From assembly GCF_030123245.1 (NCBI RefSeq), contig NZ_CP126101.1:5185695-5249694 (forward strand): 64,000 nucleotides of DNA, read 5' to 3'. The stretch is from Lysinibacillus pakistanensis (GTDB taxonomy: Bacteria > Bacillota > Bacilli > Bacillales_A > Planococcaceae). Each line of letters starts with the position of its first letter. Positions within the stretch are counted from its first letter, which is position 1. The position numbers were made by a program, and so were the translations under genes. The notes below the pieces were generated by a model. It was not told where the DNA came from and did no database searches. It was given only the letters and a program-made list of their open reading frames with translations. This document shows positions 15,680-24,823 of this stretch, in pieces.

Positions 15680-17548
15680 TTAATAAATCAAAATTCCCTT
15701 ATCAAGAACAGACTTGTTTTGCACTTGATTTCCTAAAATGTATAGCCTTTTCAAATTAGGTAGGTTTACTAAAGACTCTATATTTGTAATAGCGTTATTT
15801 TCCAAATGAAGCATCTCAATTTGTTGCCAATTTTCCATAAAACTTATCGTTTGTAGTGAACTATCCTGCATTGTGAATGAACGAAGTGATGAAAAGCCAG
15901 CAAAATAAGGCATAATCTTATCAACTTCATGCAACCAGTCACCATTACCTATTCGGAAGGATCCATCATTCAATGTTAAATGTTCCAGTATGTTGTTGTT
16001 AAAAGGGTTATTACTATTAAATTGAAACTTACACTCATTACAATTTAACGTTTTTACATGCTGTAAATTAAATAACTCCCTCGTTTCATCGAAAAAATAT
16101 GTCTCATTAAAATTTAACGTTTGTAGATTTGGTAGACGATTTAATGCACTAATACCTGTAAAATCTCCACTCTCCATCGCGGTAAGCTGTTCTAGCTGTG
16201 GGTATTTTAATAATTCTGCTCCATTAAAATACGACTCCGATCCTCTAATATAAACCGTCAAGTTTTTTAAAGCAGGGGCCTCTAACTTAGGTATGAAAGA
16301 ACTTGTTAATTCTGCTTTTTTTAAATGAGGGGCTACAATCGATGATACATCGCCACTATAACCAATTATCGATAAATCGGTCAGTGAAGTCAGGCTGTTC
16401 ACAATATCAAGTAATTCTAATTTATAAAGAGAAGATAAACGTAGTTTAGTCAATGACGATTTATCTCTAAGGCGTTCTAAATTCGTAATATCCATATTTT
16501 CAAGATCAAGGGATTGAAGGTTGGGCATGTTTTGTATAAAATCAAGCGTTTTTAAATTTCTTACCGATGTAAGCTTCAATTCTTGTAGTTGATTCAGTGA
16601 ATAGAACGAGCTAAAATCTGTCGCCTCACTCATATCTATTGCTAACGACTCCAAACCTGTTAATGAAGCCAACCACTTTAAATCATTGGTAGAACTTAAA
16701 GACAATGATTTTAATGATAGTTGATTCAGCAGATGGAAGTCTGTAACCGTCTCATTCAAATAAGAAATCCCAAGTGATCTAAGATTGGGAAAGTTTAATA
16801 ATAATGCAAGTTCATCATTACTTCGAATTTGGACAGAGAGCTCTACAACGCTAGACTTATCACTAAAATAGTCGGCAATTTTACTAAATGATTCATTAAA
16901 GCTACCTGTATAGCTTTTTAAGTTTTTCAGATGTCGGAAGCTTACTTTTTCACTCTGCGATATCTCATAATTATTCATGAACTTCAATACAGTCAGTCCT
17001 GTAAAGGCTTCAAAGTCTTTCTGTTCGATTTTTTGCGTATTTAATATCTTATCCATAATGATATAGGTAGAAATTTCAGCCTGCTTATTCGTAAAAGGAT
17101 CATCAAAGCTGTAATCAAAATGCCACTGATAATCAGTATAGTAGGTAGTTAAATAGCGGATACGAGCCAATTCTTCTTTAGTCGGCATCGCTTCACCTTT
17201 ATTAAAAATATCTTTTAAAAAGAACAAAAGAACTTCGCTTTCTGGCATTGATCGAACAGGTATTTTATCATGGTTACCATATTCTGTTTGATTATTATTC
17301 AAAAGAAAATACCCTAAGAATGCACAAATAATTACGATTGGTACAATTAGAAGCGCTTTTAAATTGGGACGTGTGTTTGATTTTGGAGGAGGTGTTCCAT
17401 AATAATTATTGATCGTCTGGTCAACATAATAGACATTATTCTCCTTCAACATTAATTCAGTTTCACAAAAAGGACATTTGAATGGCTGCCCTTCTTTATA
17501 TTCAATTTTCCCATTACAATTTGGACAATTTAATTTAATAAGTCCCAT
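15680..17548 (-). CDS. Zinc-ribbon, single-pass membrane, leucine-rich-repeat protein
   Basis: 622 residues from the ATG at 17548, which follows a GGGGGG binding site five bases away; in-frame codons upstream lack one. The N-terminus is a zinc ribbon with Cys8, Cys11, Cys25 and Cys28. One membrane helix follows at about residues 62-80. From about 180 to the end there are many leucine-rich repeats of roughly 22 residues (NLQSLDLENMDITNLERL, LKRLYILGNQVQNK). The ribbon faces the cytoplasm and the repeats the outside. Similar architectures occur in Gram-positive envelope proteins of unknown role. It lies 140 bases after a TerD-vWA gene on the same strand. Confidence 0.85.
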   Translation of the reverse strand: MGLIKLNCPNCNGKIEYKEGQPFKCPFCETELMLKENNVYYVDQTINNYYGTPPPKSNTRPNLKALLIVPIVIICAFLGYFLLNNNQTEYGNHDKIPVRSMPESEVLLFFLKDIFNKGEAMPTKEELARIRYLTTYYTDYQWHFDYSFDDPFTNKQAEISTYIIMDKILNTQKIEQKDFEAFTGLTVLKFMNNYEISQSEKVSFRHLKNLKSYTGSFNESFSKIADYFSDKSSVVELSVQIRSNDELALLLNFPNLRSLGISYLNETVTDFHLLNQLSLKSLSLSSTNDLKWLASLTGLESLAIDMSEATDFSSFYSLNQLQELKLTSVRNLKTLDFIQNMPNLQSLDLENMDITNLERLRDKSSLTKLRLSSLYKLELLDIVNSLTSLTDLSIIGYSGDVSSIVAPHLKKAELTSSFIPKLEAPALKNLTVYIRGSESYFNGAELLKYPQLEQLTAMESGDFTGISALNRLPNLQTLNFNETYFFDETRELFNLQHVKTLNCNECKFQFNSNNPFNNNILEHLTLNDGSFRIGNGDWLHEVDKIMPYFAGFSSLRSFTMQDSSLQTISFMENWQQIEMLHLENNAITNIESLVNLPNLKRLYILGNQVQNKSVLDKGILIY

Positions 17549-17687
17549 TGGCTCCCCCCTAGTCAACCTTTTTTGTATAGCCAATAAAATGTCCTCAGCC
17601 TAATATATTTATGCTCAATTTTCATTCCACAAATATGTTTTGGTCAAACTATAGTCTAGCCTTGCTAATTACTCAATTTCCTCCGCT

Positions 17688-18947
17688 TCAATGTAAAATT
17701 CCCTTTTCCCTTGCTTCCTTCAGCCATATTGGGAACTCATTTAGGAGACGGTTATATAATTCTTCATCTGATATTTTATCTAAATCATCTAAAGCAAAAA
17801 AATCAGCATTATCAATAAATCGTCCCGGTAAATTATCTAATTTTTCAAGAACTCCATAATTCGCATTTCCTAGCCCAACAAATTGCCAGAAAAGATTTTG
17901 TTTAGAGGCATCCACTAATATTTTTGCAATCTCTTTATCTTTATAAATTCCACCATCACTGAAAAATATTATATATGCTGGTATGTCTTTTCTAGGTTCA
18001 TTTTTAACGTAGTGATGGATAATATCCTTCATAACAGGTGGCTCATTATTTCCTATACCTAGACCACCGAACGTTTTGGGTATAGGATACGTTTGTTGAA
18101 TATAATCCTCAAAATCTCTTTCTGTTACACTTCTCGTTTTCATAAATTTAGACCCAAAGAACCAAACATCTAATTCGCCATTATCGTCCATGCAAGCAGC
18201 AACAGCCAGCACACGTTCAAAAGCACGTTGAATGGTACCATTTCGATAGAGCTGTGTCATAGAGCCTGATGCATCAAAAACAACTGCTACACGCGATTTC
18301 TCAAGTGCAATTTTCTTTTTTTTCAATGAAATTGAAACTTTTCTTTTCAGTAAATCAATTTTTGTTAAATTAACTTCTTGAACAGGTTCACTGTGAGGAA
18401 CAGATGAAGCTTCAGTTACTTCAGGTACGTCAGGCTCTTCAACCTCCACACCGTACGACTCAGCTAATGGCTTTAACCCGCCATTAAATCCTCTGCCAAT
18501 CGCTCGAAATTTAAATTTTGATTGGTGTCGATATACTTCTGCAAGAACTAATGCTTTTTCTTCAGTAGCATCATCGATTTGATAACAAACTTCCCCATGC
18601 GTTCCCTTTACTGTGATACTTAACCCTTGAACTGAATCAAATGTTGAGTTTCCTTCTAATGTCGCTGTAAAAAAACAATGCTGTATAGTCGTTGAAAGCT
18701 TCTCTAGCTGAATAGTAAAAACCACCTTATTCTTATCATTCGCTTTCAACCAAACACTTCGCTCTGGATCTGTTTCTTGGTTATAAAAAATCATGTAATC
18801 ATCTGATGGAACTTTACCATTAGCAGCTACCAAAAAAGAACTAACATCTAATACAGATGTAGAGTTCCATTGCACTTCCACTGTGATAATACCACTCTCT
18901 GAAAGAACCGTATTACCACCTTTTTGTAAAGAAACAATGTTAGTCAT
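17688..18947 (-). CDS. TerD-domain/von Willebrand A-domain fusion protein
   Basis: 419 residues, cytoplasmic. Residues 1 to about 175 are a TerD domain (VSLQKGGNTVLSE, DDYMIFYNQ, CFFTATLEG, EVYRHQSKFKFRAIGRGF). After a proline/glutamate-rich linker, residues 205-419 form a vWA domain with a MIDAS motif (VVFDASGSM) and FFSDGG. Both domains belong to the tellurite-resistance/chemical stress gene set, usually encoded as separate TerD and TerY-like proteins; here they are fused. AAAGGGG precedes the ATG. Likely a calcium- or metal-binding stress-response protein; the actual trigger is unknown. No other ter genes are in the window. Confidence 0.92.
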   Translation of the reverse strand: MTNIVSLQKGGNTVLSESGIITVEVQWNSTSVLDVSSFLVAANGKVPSDDYMIFYNQETDPERSVWLKANDKNKVVFTIQLEKLSTTIQHCFFTATLEGNSTFDSVQGLSITVKGTHGEVCYQIDDATEEKALVLAEVYRHQSKFKFRAIGRGFNGGLKPLAESYGVEVEEPDVPEVTEASSVPHSEPVQEVNLTKIDLLKRKVSISLKKKKIALEKSRVAVVFDASGSMTQLYRNGTIQRAFERVLAVAACMDDNGELDVWFFGSKFMKTRSVTERDFEDYIQQTYPIPKTFGGLGIGNNEPPVMKDIIHHYVKNEPRKDIPAYIIFFSDGGIYKDKEIAKILVDASKQNLFWQFVGLGNANYGVLEKLDNLPGRFIDNADFFALDDLDKISDEELYNRLLNEFPIWLKEAREKGILH

Positions 18948-19365
18948 ATCAAAACCCCTTTATACAATTAGATAGAACAGAAAATACATAGAATTTTTAT
19001 TTTTTCCTGTATTTTTCCGTATAGTTAATGACTTTAGAATAGATGAATTTAGCACAGAAATATATTTATATTCAAGAAAATTATAACATTTAAAATAGAA
19101 AATGTTCGAGTGCTAATTCACCTACATAAATCTGCCCCAAACGAACAAAAGCCATCTACCCGAAAAATGGATAGATGACCGTTCTCTTGTACAAAAGAGC
19201 ACTTTTTTAATGTTAGATTCACCGCAATATATCTAAGTGAATTACATCTAAAAAACTACAATACTTCCTTATTCAAATTTTCCAACAAGGGTGTTATACA
19301 TACACCGTAAGACGAGCCATTATTACATGAATCATTTTAGTAACAAACACTAATCCAAGTAGATT
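18948..19365. other. Intergenic region with one terminator
   Basis: Contains a leftward terminator at 19151-19179 (GCCATCTACC/GGATAGATGAC) with UUUU after it on the minus strand, ending the iron operon. The 18948-19100 part should carry the promoter of the TerD-vWA gene; none could be assigned with confidence. Confidence 0.5.
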
Positions 19366-19704
19366 TTATTCAGACTCAGTACCGCTAGTGTTTACTGCGC
19401 CTTTAGGCTCCACCAACATGATATGACATTCCTTTTCAGCGAAAGGCTTTTGATCGACTCCTCCTGGAACAATAAACATCTCCCCCTTGGAAATTTTCAC
19501 CTGACCATCACGAAAAGCCATGAACATTTCTCCTTCGATTACAATGAATACCTTATCCGCTCCCTCATGGTTATGCCAGATAAAATCCCCATCAATCTTA
19601 ATCAACTTAAATAGAAAATCATTTATTTCACCAACGATTTTCGGTGACCAAAGCTCGGTGATTTGAGATAGCTCCTCATTCAGATTAATAGCTTGATATT
19701 GCAT
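19366..19704 (-). CDS. Small cupin-domain protein
   Basis: 112 residues from the ATG at 19704, eight bases after AAGGAG. A single cupin barrel: WHNHEGADKVFIVIEGEMFMAFRDG matches cupin motif 1 (HxH...E...G) and the PGGVDQKPFAEKECHIMLVEP end is motif 2. Mono-cupins of this kind bind a metal and act on or sense small ligands. It is the last gene of the AraC-lipoprotein-cupin operon, 40 to 46 bases after the lipoprotein gene. Function in iron uptake is inferred only from position. Confidence 0.88.
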   Translation of the reverse strand: MQYQAINLNEELSQITELWSPKIVGEINDFLFKLIKIDGDFIWHNHEGADKVFIVIEGEMFMAFRDGQVKISKGEMFIVPGGVDQKPFAEKECHIMLVEPKGAVNTSGTESE

Positions 19705-19750
19705 ATTCATCTCTCCTTATTTTTTGATCTTTATGATGCCTTTTCGACTT

Positions 19751-20719
19751 TTAGAATTTATGTAAGGCATTTGTTATATTTTGTAAAGCGTATTCGATAG
19801 CTAATGGACCACCAGTAATAGCAGAACTATCCATTAAATAGATATTACCTTTCTTTACGGCATTCAGATTATTCCATACATTACTTTGGTTTAAGTCATT
19901 CATTAATTCTTCCTTCTTCGTAATGTCACCTATAAGGAAAATATGATCTGCTTGAACAGTTGAAATTCCTTCAAACGAAGTAAATTCATTATTAGTACCT
20001 TTAAATGTTTCATCTGGTGTAAGCCCCAGTCCCATTTCTTTATCAAAAGCAAGTGTATAAACAGGGTTTTCTTCACCTAGAACATTAAAAGTTTTTCCAT
20101 CCCAAGACAATATAAGTGCTATGGACTCCCCTTGAATCGACTTTAATGCTTCACGCTCAGTTGTAATTTCTTTCATCATTTTAGCAATTACATTTTCTGC
20201 TTCGTCTTCTTTTCCAATAATCTCGGCTACTGTACGAAGTCCATATTGCCAATTTTCATAGATGTCCTTGAAATTTAATGTAATGACTGGTGCCACTTTT
20301 TCTAGTGAATCATACAATTTTTCATGATGTTCTGTTGCTAAAATATAATCAGGCTTAGTAGATAATATTTTTTCAATACTAGGAGACAATTTATCGCCTA
20401 ATTCTTCTACTGAATCCAATTTTCCCTGTAAATAAGCTAAAGAAGATAAATACTCTTTTTCAGTAGTGGCAGCAGGTGGCTCACCTAATGCAACTAATAT
20501 TTCAGGGTAAAAATACCATAGTGAAACTATTTTTTCTGGTTTTTCCTCAATAACAATTTCTTTACCTAAGGCATCCTTAAATGTTCTAGGCCAATCCGTT
20601 GCATCTACATTAACTGCTTCTGTAGTTGAATCTTTATTTTTAGCAGGCGTTTCATTACAACCAGCTAGTATGCCTGCGAATAGTAGCATGGAGATTAGCA
20701 GACCTTTAATCTTTAGCAT
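19751..20719 (-). CDS. Iron-siderophore ABC transporter substrate-binding lipoprotein
   Basis: 322 residues from the ATG at 20719, preceded by GGTGGAGGA. The signal ends with lipobox LAGC (Cys21). The rest is a helical-backbone binding protein: PEKIVSLWYFYPEILVALGEPP, TKPDYILATEHHEKLYDSLEKVAPVITL and a long central helix are typical of FepB/FeuA/YfiY-type proteins. It delivers ferric siderophore to an ABC permease. No permease or ATPase gene is linked, so it must use a transporter encoded elsewhere. Expression should be iron-regulated through the Fur box upstream of the operon. Confidence 0.92.
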   Translation of the reverse strand: MLKIKGLLISMLLFAGILAGCNETPAKNKDSTTEAVNVDATDWPRTFKDALGKEIVIEEKPEKIVSLWYFYPEILVALGEPPAATTEKEYLSSLAYLQGKLDSVEELGDKLSPSIEKILSTKPDYILATEHHEKLYDSLEKVAPVITLNFKDIYENWQYGLRTVAEIIGKEDEAENVIAKMMKEITTEREALKSIQGESIALILSWDGKTFNVLGEENPVYTLAFDKEMGLGLTPDETFKGTNNEFTSFEGISTVQADHIFLIGDITKKEELMNDLNQSNVWNNLNAVKKGNIYLMDSSAITGGPLAIEYALQNITNALHKF

Positions 20720-20805
20720 ATGAAATTCCTCCACCATTTTATTTTCTTTGGTATGCCATTAGTATAGTAAAGGTATTTTTTGAATAGAATAGATGCTTGT
20801 TGAAA

Positions 20806-21633
20806 TTAACATGGATTATTGATGAACTTCTCTCGATGTTCACTGGGGGAAATACCTAATTGTTTCTTGAACACTCTACTAAAATAAAAGGGGTCAGCAA
20901 TTCCAACCGTTTGGGCAATTTCTTGCACAGGCGCATCACTTGTAAGTAGCATTTCTTGCGCCATGTTTATACGATATTTTAATAAGTATTCTGCAGGTCC
21001 CATCCCTGCATATCTTCTAAATACATAAGAAAGTCGATTTCGATTAACATTATTTTGTTCTGCAAGCGAAGCTATTGTCAGGCTTTGATAATAATTTTCA
21101 TGAATATAATTAGATACCCGTTCGAATAGAGTATGTGATTCACAGCTATTTTGCCTATTAGCAACACATAATAAGGCTTCATTCAATACATCACGAAAAA
21201 GCATTTCGGTCTGAAACATTGAAATGCCTCCGCGCTGATTATAGACGCGCCAAAGACGCATAATTAATTCGATAAGACGAGGAGATTGTCCTGTTAATAA
21301 TTCAAAATGCTGATGAGAAAAGCTTGACTCTTCTAATTCTGACTTACATATCCTATATTGAACAAGAATATATTCCCAATTGATACTACCGAAATTTTCT
21401 TGATCTAGTTTCATATTTGCACCCCCATGCACAACTTTTCCTGGTGAAAAGATATAAGGCGTTCCATTAAATTGAAATTGTATCTTTCCTGCGATTGGAA
21501 ACACAAATCCAGGAAAAGAATCTGTATAGTCAGCATAGGGTACACCCGAATTTCTAGAATATCGGTATACTCCTTCTACTTGAAAAGGAGTGTGTGCTAA
21601 ATGCTCTGCTAGCTGTTGAACGTCGATTTTCAC
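20806..21633 (-). CDS. AraC-family regulator with cupin sensor domain
   Basis: 275 residues. The N-terminal half is an AraC-type cupin ligand domain (YPFVFPIAGKIQFQFNGTPYIFSPGKVVHGG-like layout). The C-terminal 100 residues carry two helix-turn-helix motifs (LTIASLAEQNNVNRNRLSYVFRRYAG, PVQEIAQTVGIADPFYFSRVFKKQLGISPSEHR). The start is GTG at 21633 behind GAGGTATG. It heads an operon with a siderophore-binding lipoprotein and has a Fur box upstream, so it is likely a siderophore-responsive activator in the manner of B. subtilis Btr (analogy). Confidence 0.92.
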   Translation of the reverse strand: MKIDVQQLAEHLAHTPFQVEGVYRYSRNSGVPYADYTDSFPGFVFPIAGKIQFQFNGTPYIFSPGKVVHGGANMKLDQENFGSINWEYILVQYRICKSELEESSFSHQHFELLTGQSPRLIELIMRLWRVYNQRGGISMFQTEMLFRDVLNEALLCVANRQNSCESHTLFERVSNYIHENYYQSLTIASLAEQNNVNRNRLSYVFRRYAGMGPAEYLLKYRINMAQEMLLTSDAPVQEIAQTVGIADPFYFSRVFKKQLGISPSEHREKFINNPC

Positions 21634-21731
21634 ATTGCATACCTCATTTCAATAATAATGATTCAATCAAAAATCTGCCGCTAGAATGCGAGTGATAAGG
21701 CATAAGAACTCTTGTCTATTTTCACCTTATC

Positions 21732-21750
21732 GATAATGATTATCATTGTC
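21732..21750. promoter_or_regulatory. Fur box
   Basis: GATAATGATTATCATTGTC matches the 19-base Fur consensus GATAATGATAATCATTATC at 17 of 19 positions. It lies about 100 bases upstream of the AraC-family gene, consistent with iron repression of the whole operon. Confidence 0.88.
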
Positions 21751-22239
21751 AATATTACTGGTATAGGAAGGGTGCTCAAAGCTATTTATGTATTACAAAA
21801 ACAAAGAAGAATTTAGGCAAAATTAAAAAGCATGGATCCGAAACAATATCGAACCCATGCCCAAATAACTGCCTAATGGTATAACTAGGTCTAACAATTG
21901 AGGGTAATTTCACTTATAGTATGGTTTTCCGTAACTAATGTAAGTGCGGTTTAAATATGTTGTAATGCGTGCATTGTAAATTATAAAGATTATCGACTAA
22001 AGTGTCTCTATTTCCGCTGACCTAATGCGTGTCGATGAATCGTTTAAACTGATTTTAGAGTGTTCGGGAATTCCTTTCGAAAATCACTTAACCTCGATTA
22101 AGTGATAATCAAGAGATCAAACTATCAAAAAAGTGAAAGAGCCTATGCTATTCCTAGACAAGCAAATGAGAAAAAACCAGAAGTCTGAAGATAGCGTACA
22201 CTCTTATCTATGTACGTAAGCCTGATTGTTTCAAATAAT
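21751..22239. other. Intergenic region with hairpins and a possible gene relic
   Basis: Holds an imperfect hairpin at about 21830-21862 (GCATGG/CCATGC ends) and a perfect 8-bp hairpin at 22083-22106 (ATCACTTA). A plus-strand stretch 22025-22105 encodes a short protein-like run (MRVDESFKLILECSGIPFE) that stops at once, so it may be a relic. No binding site precedes it. Confidence 0.35.
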
Positions 22240-22307
22240 GACACAAAGCAAAAACTTCTAACGTGATTTGTCTCAACAACAATTACGATACATGCGTTTT
22301 CGCTTTT
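22240..22307 (+). repeat. 68-bp palindromic repeat, copy 1 (left flank of NosL-like genes)
   Basis: About 68 bases (ACACAAAGCAAAAACTTCTA to CGCTTTT). The same sequence recurs in inverted orientation at 24464-24531 with roughly 80% identity. Each copy is itself a long imperfect hairpin. The two copies bracket the NosL-like gene pair. Confidence 0.7.
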
Positions 22308-22336
22308 CTATTAGTCCAAATTGGAAATATTCAAAA

Positions 22337-23743
22337 TTACTGTGCTGCTTTATCAACCTCGTATTGATAATTCATTCCCTTATTATTCGTTTTCGCATAT
22401 TCAATGATATTTTCTAATTTTTCAGCTACTACTTTTTCTTTGCTCACACTTAGGTAGTTTGCTGCACTTGGTAAATCTGTAAAGTGGAACAATTTCCAGC
22501 CCATGATTCCTTTGGTTGTTTCATCATTATTAAATTTTACAGTTACTGCATTTTCAACTGCAATCCAGTTATTTAAGCGTGGCGCTGTGGCACTATAATC
22601 ACGAACATATTTATTAGTAAATGCTATACCATTTGCATGTTCTTGATGATACATACATCCAATTCTACAAAAATAATGAGTATTTCCTTCTTGATCAATC
22701 GCTTTGGCAGAATACACTTTATTTGGGTCAGTGTTATGAAGATCCATACGACATACTTCACAGTGTACACCCGTTTGTGTTACTTCTGTAAATTCTGAGA
22801 TTCCGTCGATAGTAATTGTTTTTACGGATTTATTCCCCGCTTTGTCCTCAGCATAAATTGTATACACACCATTTTTTAGTGCGATAATTTTATCTTTTTG
22901 ATTCGCATTTTGTAATGGCGCTTTTCTTGAACCTTTATCAACGAAGTATTCTACACCTTTATCTCTATAAGCCCATTTTAAATCTTGAATCCCAGTATCA
23001 TCAGTAGTTGAAACTTGTATTTTTTTACTTACTGCTGTTGTATCACTTTCAGGTATTGAAAGTGTTATTGCTGGTGCCGTTTTATCAATATTTGATATTG
23101 TAATTGATTTTGTTCTTTTATTACCATTATTGTCTAAAGCATAAACTGTGTATGTTCCATTTTTACTTACTGTAAATGAGTTATCTGTTAAGGTTGTCCC
23201 TGCAATTGAAAATTTAATTGCTGACTTTGTACCAATTGCCCATTTTTTCAAGGTCACTTTCTTATTATCTGTAATATCTACATTCACTGTGACATTTGTA
23301 TTTGTTGGCTCGGTTGTGCTCGCATTTAATACAATACTTGGTGCTTCTTTTTTATATTTTTCCTGGGCACTAGTCTCAATTGTATTTAAATTAACCTTTT
23401 TTAAGGTTATGTCGTTTTTTGTTTTATAAGCTTTAATATATTTATCTGCATCTGTTTCTTTTGAAAAATAAATATTTTTTGAAGCATTAGTTTTAACAAT
23501 CGTTACTGAATCTAACGCAACCCATTTTTTTGTACTATAATCCTGTACTTTTTTTGTAAATGTAACCCCTTCATTTAATTCATCATATAACAATGAAAAT
23601 ACATTCTTATAATAAACTACTTCTCCATTTTTAATAGCTTGGACATCTGTAGTGGCTGCAAATACAATTGAATTTTGATTACTAATCAAAAATGCTACTA
23701 AAATTACAAATATAAGCAATCCAAACTGTATATATTTTTTCAT
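22337..23743 (-). CDS. Secreted protein with two NosL-like domains flanking Ig-like repeats
   Basis: 468 residues with an N-terminal signal/anchor helix (about 7-29). Residues 32-125 resemble the C-terminal half of a NosL-like domain (VVYYKN..LLYDE, DYSTKKWV) but the metal-binding cysteines seen in the neighbouring gene are missing. Residues 135-315 are two Ig-like/bacterial-adhesin-type repeats (TPxxT...NGTYTVYALDNNGNK, NGVYTIYAEDKAGNKS). Residues 325-460 are a complete NosL-like domain with HCEVCRMD and CRIGC. NosL proteins bind Cu(I); here the role outside denitrification is unknown. Downstream partner of the 162-residue NosL-like gene. Confidence 0.82.
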   Translation of the reverse strand: MKKYIQFGLLIFVILVAFLISNQNSIVFAATTDVQAIKNGEVVYYKNVFSLLYDELNEGVTFTKKVQDYSTKKWVALDSVTIVKTNASKNIYFSKETDADKYIKAYKTKNDITLKKVNLNTIETSAQEKYKKEAPSIVLNASTTEPTNTNVTVNVDITDNKKVTLKKWAIGTKSAIKFSIAGTTLTDNSFTVSKNGTYTVYALDNNGNKRTKSITISNIDKTAPAITLSIPESDTTAVSKKIQVSTTDDTGIQDLKWAYRDKGVEYFVDKGSRKAPLQNANQKDKIIALKNGVYTIYAEDKAGNKSVKTITIDGISEFTEVTQTGVHCEVCRMDLHNTDPNKVYSAKAIDQEGNTHYFCRIGCMYHQEHANGIAFTNKYVRDYSATAPRLNNWIAVENAVTVKFNNDETTKGIMGWKLFHFTDLPSAANYLSVSKEKVVAEKLENIIEYAKTNNKGMNYQYEVDKAAQ

Positions 23744-23787
23744 TTTTTATATTTTCCTTTCTGAATTTATTGTGTTTTTAACTATAT

Positions 23788-24276
23788 CTATTGATATTTC
23801 TGAACACTCTCTTTTTGAACAGTTTTAAATGGGACAATTTCTGTACCTGAATGTTTAGCAATATAATCCTTCGCATCAGCTGCTTTAGCAAAATATATAT
23901 ATCCATCGTCCATTGGTGAAACTAGCGATGTTTTAACATACGTCGCCTTTTCAGCTTGAACCCACTTTAATGTTTTGTAATCACGAACATACTTTTTATT
24001 GGTTGTTTTATTTTTCACCTCATCGTATAAAAGGCAACCGATGTCATCGTAATAAACCACCTTACCTTTCTTTTTAATTGCTTGGGCAGAAAAAACACCC
24101 ATCTTATCTTTTTTTTGGTACACCACCATATTACAAAATGCACAATTTGTATTATCAGGTACATCTTTTTCTAAACTTGATTGAGCTGCCTCGGCATTCA
24201 TTTTGTGCTTATTACCTATAAGATCTACAGAAATAATACTTAACAATATAAATCCTAATACGAATAGTTTTTTCAA
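23788..24276 (-). CDS. NosL-like secreted protein
   Basis: 162 residues with a signal peptide ending near residue 30. The mature part has the NosL metal-binding motif Cys45-x2-Cys48-Asn-Met50 and a third cysteine in DDIGCLLYDE. Known NosL proteins are copper chaperones for nitrous oxide reductase, but no nos gene is present here. Sequence from VVYYDD onward is plainly paralogous to the N-terminal domain of the next gene, 44 bases away, so the pair arose by duplication. Extracytoplasmic copper handling or sensing is an inference. Confidence 0.82.
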   Translation of the reverse strand: MKKLFVLGFILLSIISVDLIGNKHKMNAEAAQSSLEKDVPDNTNCAFCNMVVYQKKDKMGVFSAQAIKKKGKVVYYDDIGCLLYDEVKNKTTNKKYVRDYKTLKWVQAEKATYVKTSLVSPMDDGYIYFAKAADAKDYIAKHSGTEIVPFKTVQKESVQKYQ

Positions 24277-24463
24277 TGTTTACAATCTCCTTTCAATTTC
24301 CAATAATACGACACAGATGTGAAATAAGTTGAAAGTAACTGTGAAATAATTGAAAAATTTATAAAAAACAGGAATCGATAAGATGAATTATAAAAATGGC
24401 TCATCATCATAAGTTGAGATTGACCTTATAGCAATTAAAGATTTTTACAATTTACTATAGTTT
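24277..24463. other. Intergenic region upstream of NosL-like pair
   Basis: A/T-rich stretch that should contain the promoter of the pair. No confident promoter elements or open frames. Confidence 0.35.
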
Positions 24464-24531
24464 AAAAGCAAAAACTCCCGAATCGTATTTGTTGTCGATA
24501 CAAATTACGTTAGGAGTTTTCGCTTTGTGTT
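24464..24531 (-). repeat. 68-bp palindromic repeat, copy 2 (right flank of NosL-like genes)
   Basis: Inverted copy of 22240-22307. Self-complementary ends (AGCAAAAACTCC and GGAGTTTTCGCT) would fold into a long hairpin. The stretch 24532-24823 beyond it has no other visible structure. Confidence 0.7.
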
Positions 24532-24823
24532 ATCAGTCTATTAAATTTATTTTACAATTTTTCATAAAAAGGAACCTAATGTATTTCAAGTAAAGGTCAT
24601 AGGAAAATATGAGCTTCCTTACACAATAGTGAACGTTGGTTTACGCATTTGCAACGGAACAACTTGTAAAAGAAAATGCATAAGCTATTAGTGTGTCACT
24701 TATGGTAAGGTTCTTCGTGATGGATATTAGTGAGGTTTGCAAAGATTAAATTTAGCTTTATTAAATACCACTAAAATTACTATATAACCATTTTAAAATT
24801 TTTATATTTCTTGAAAGTCGATA

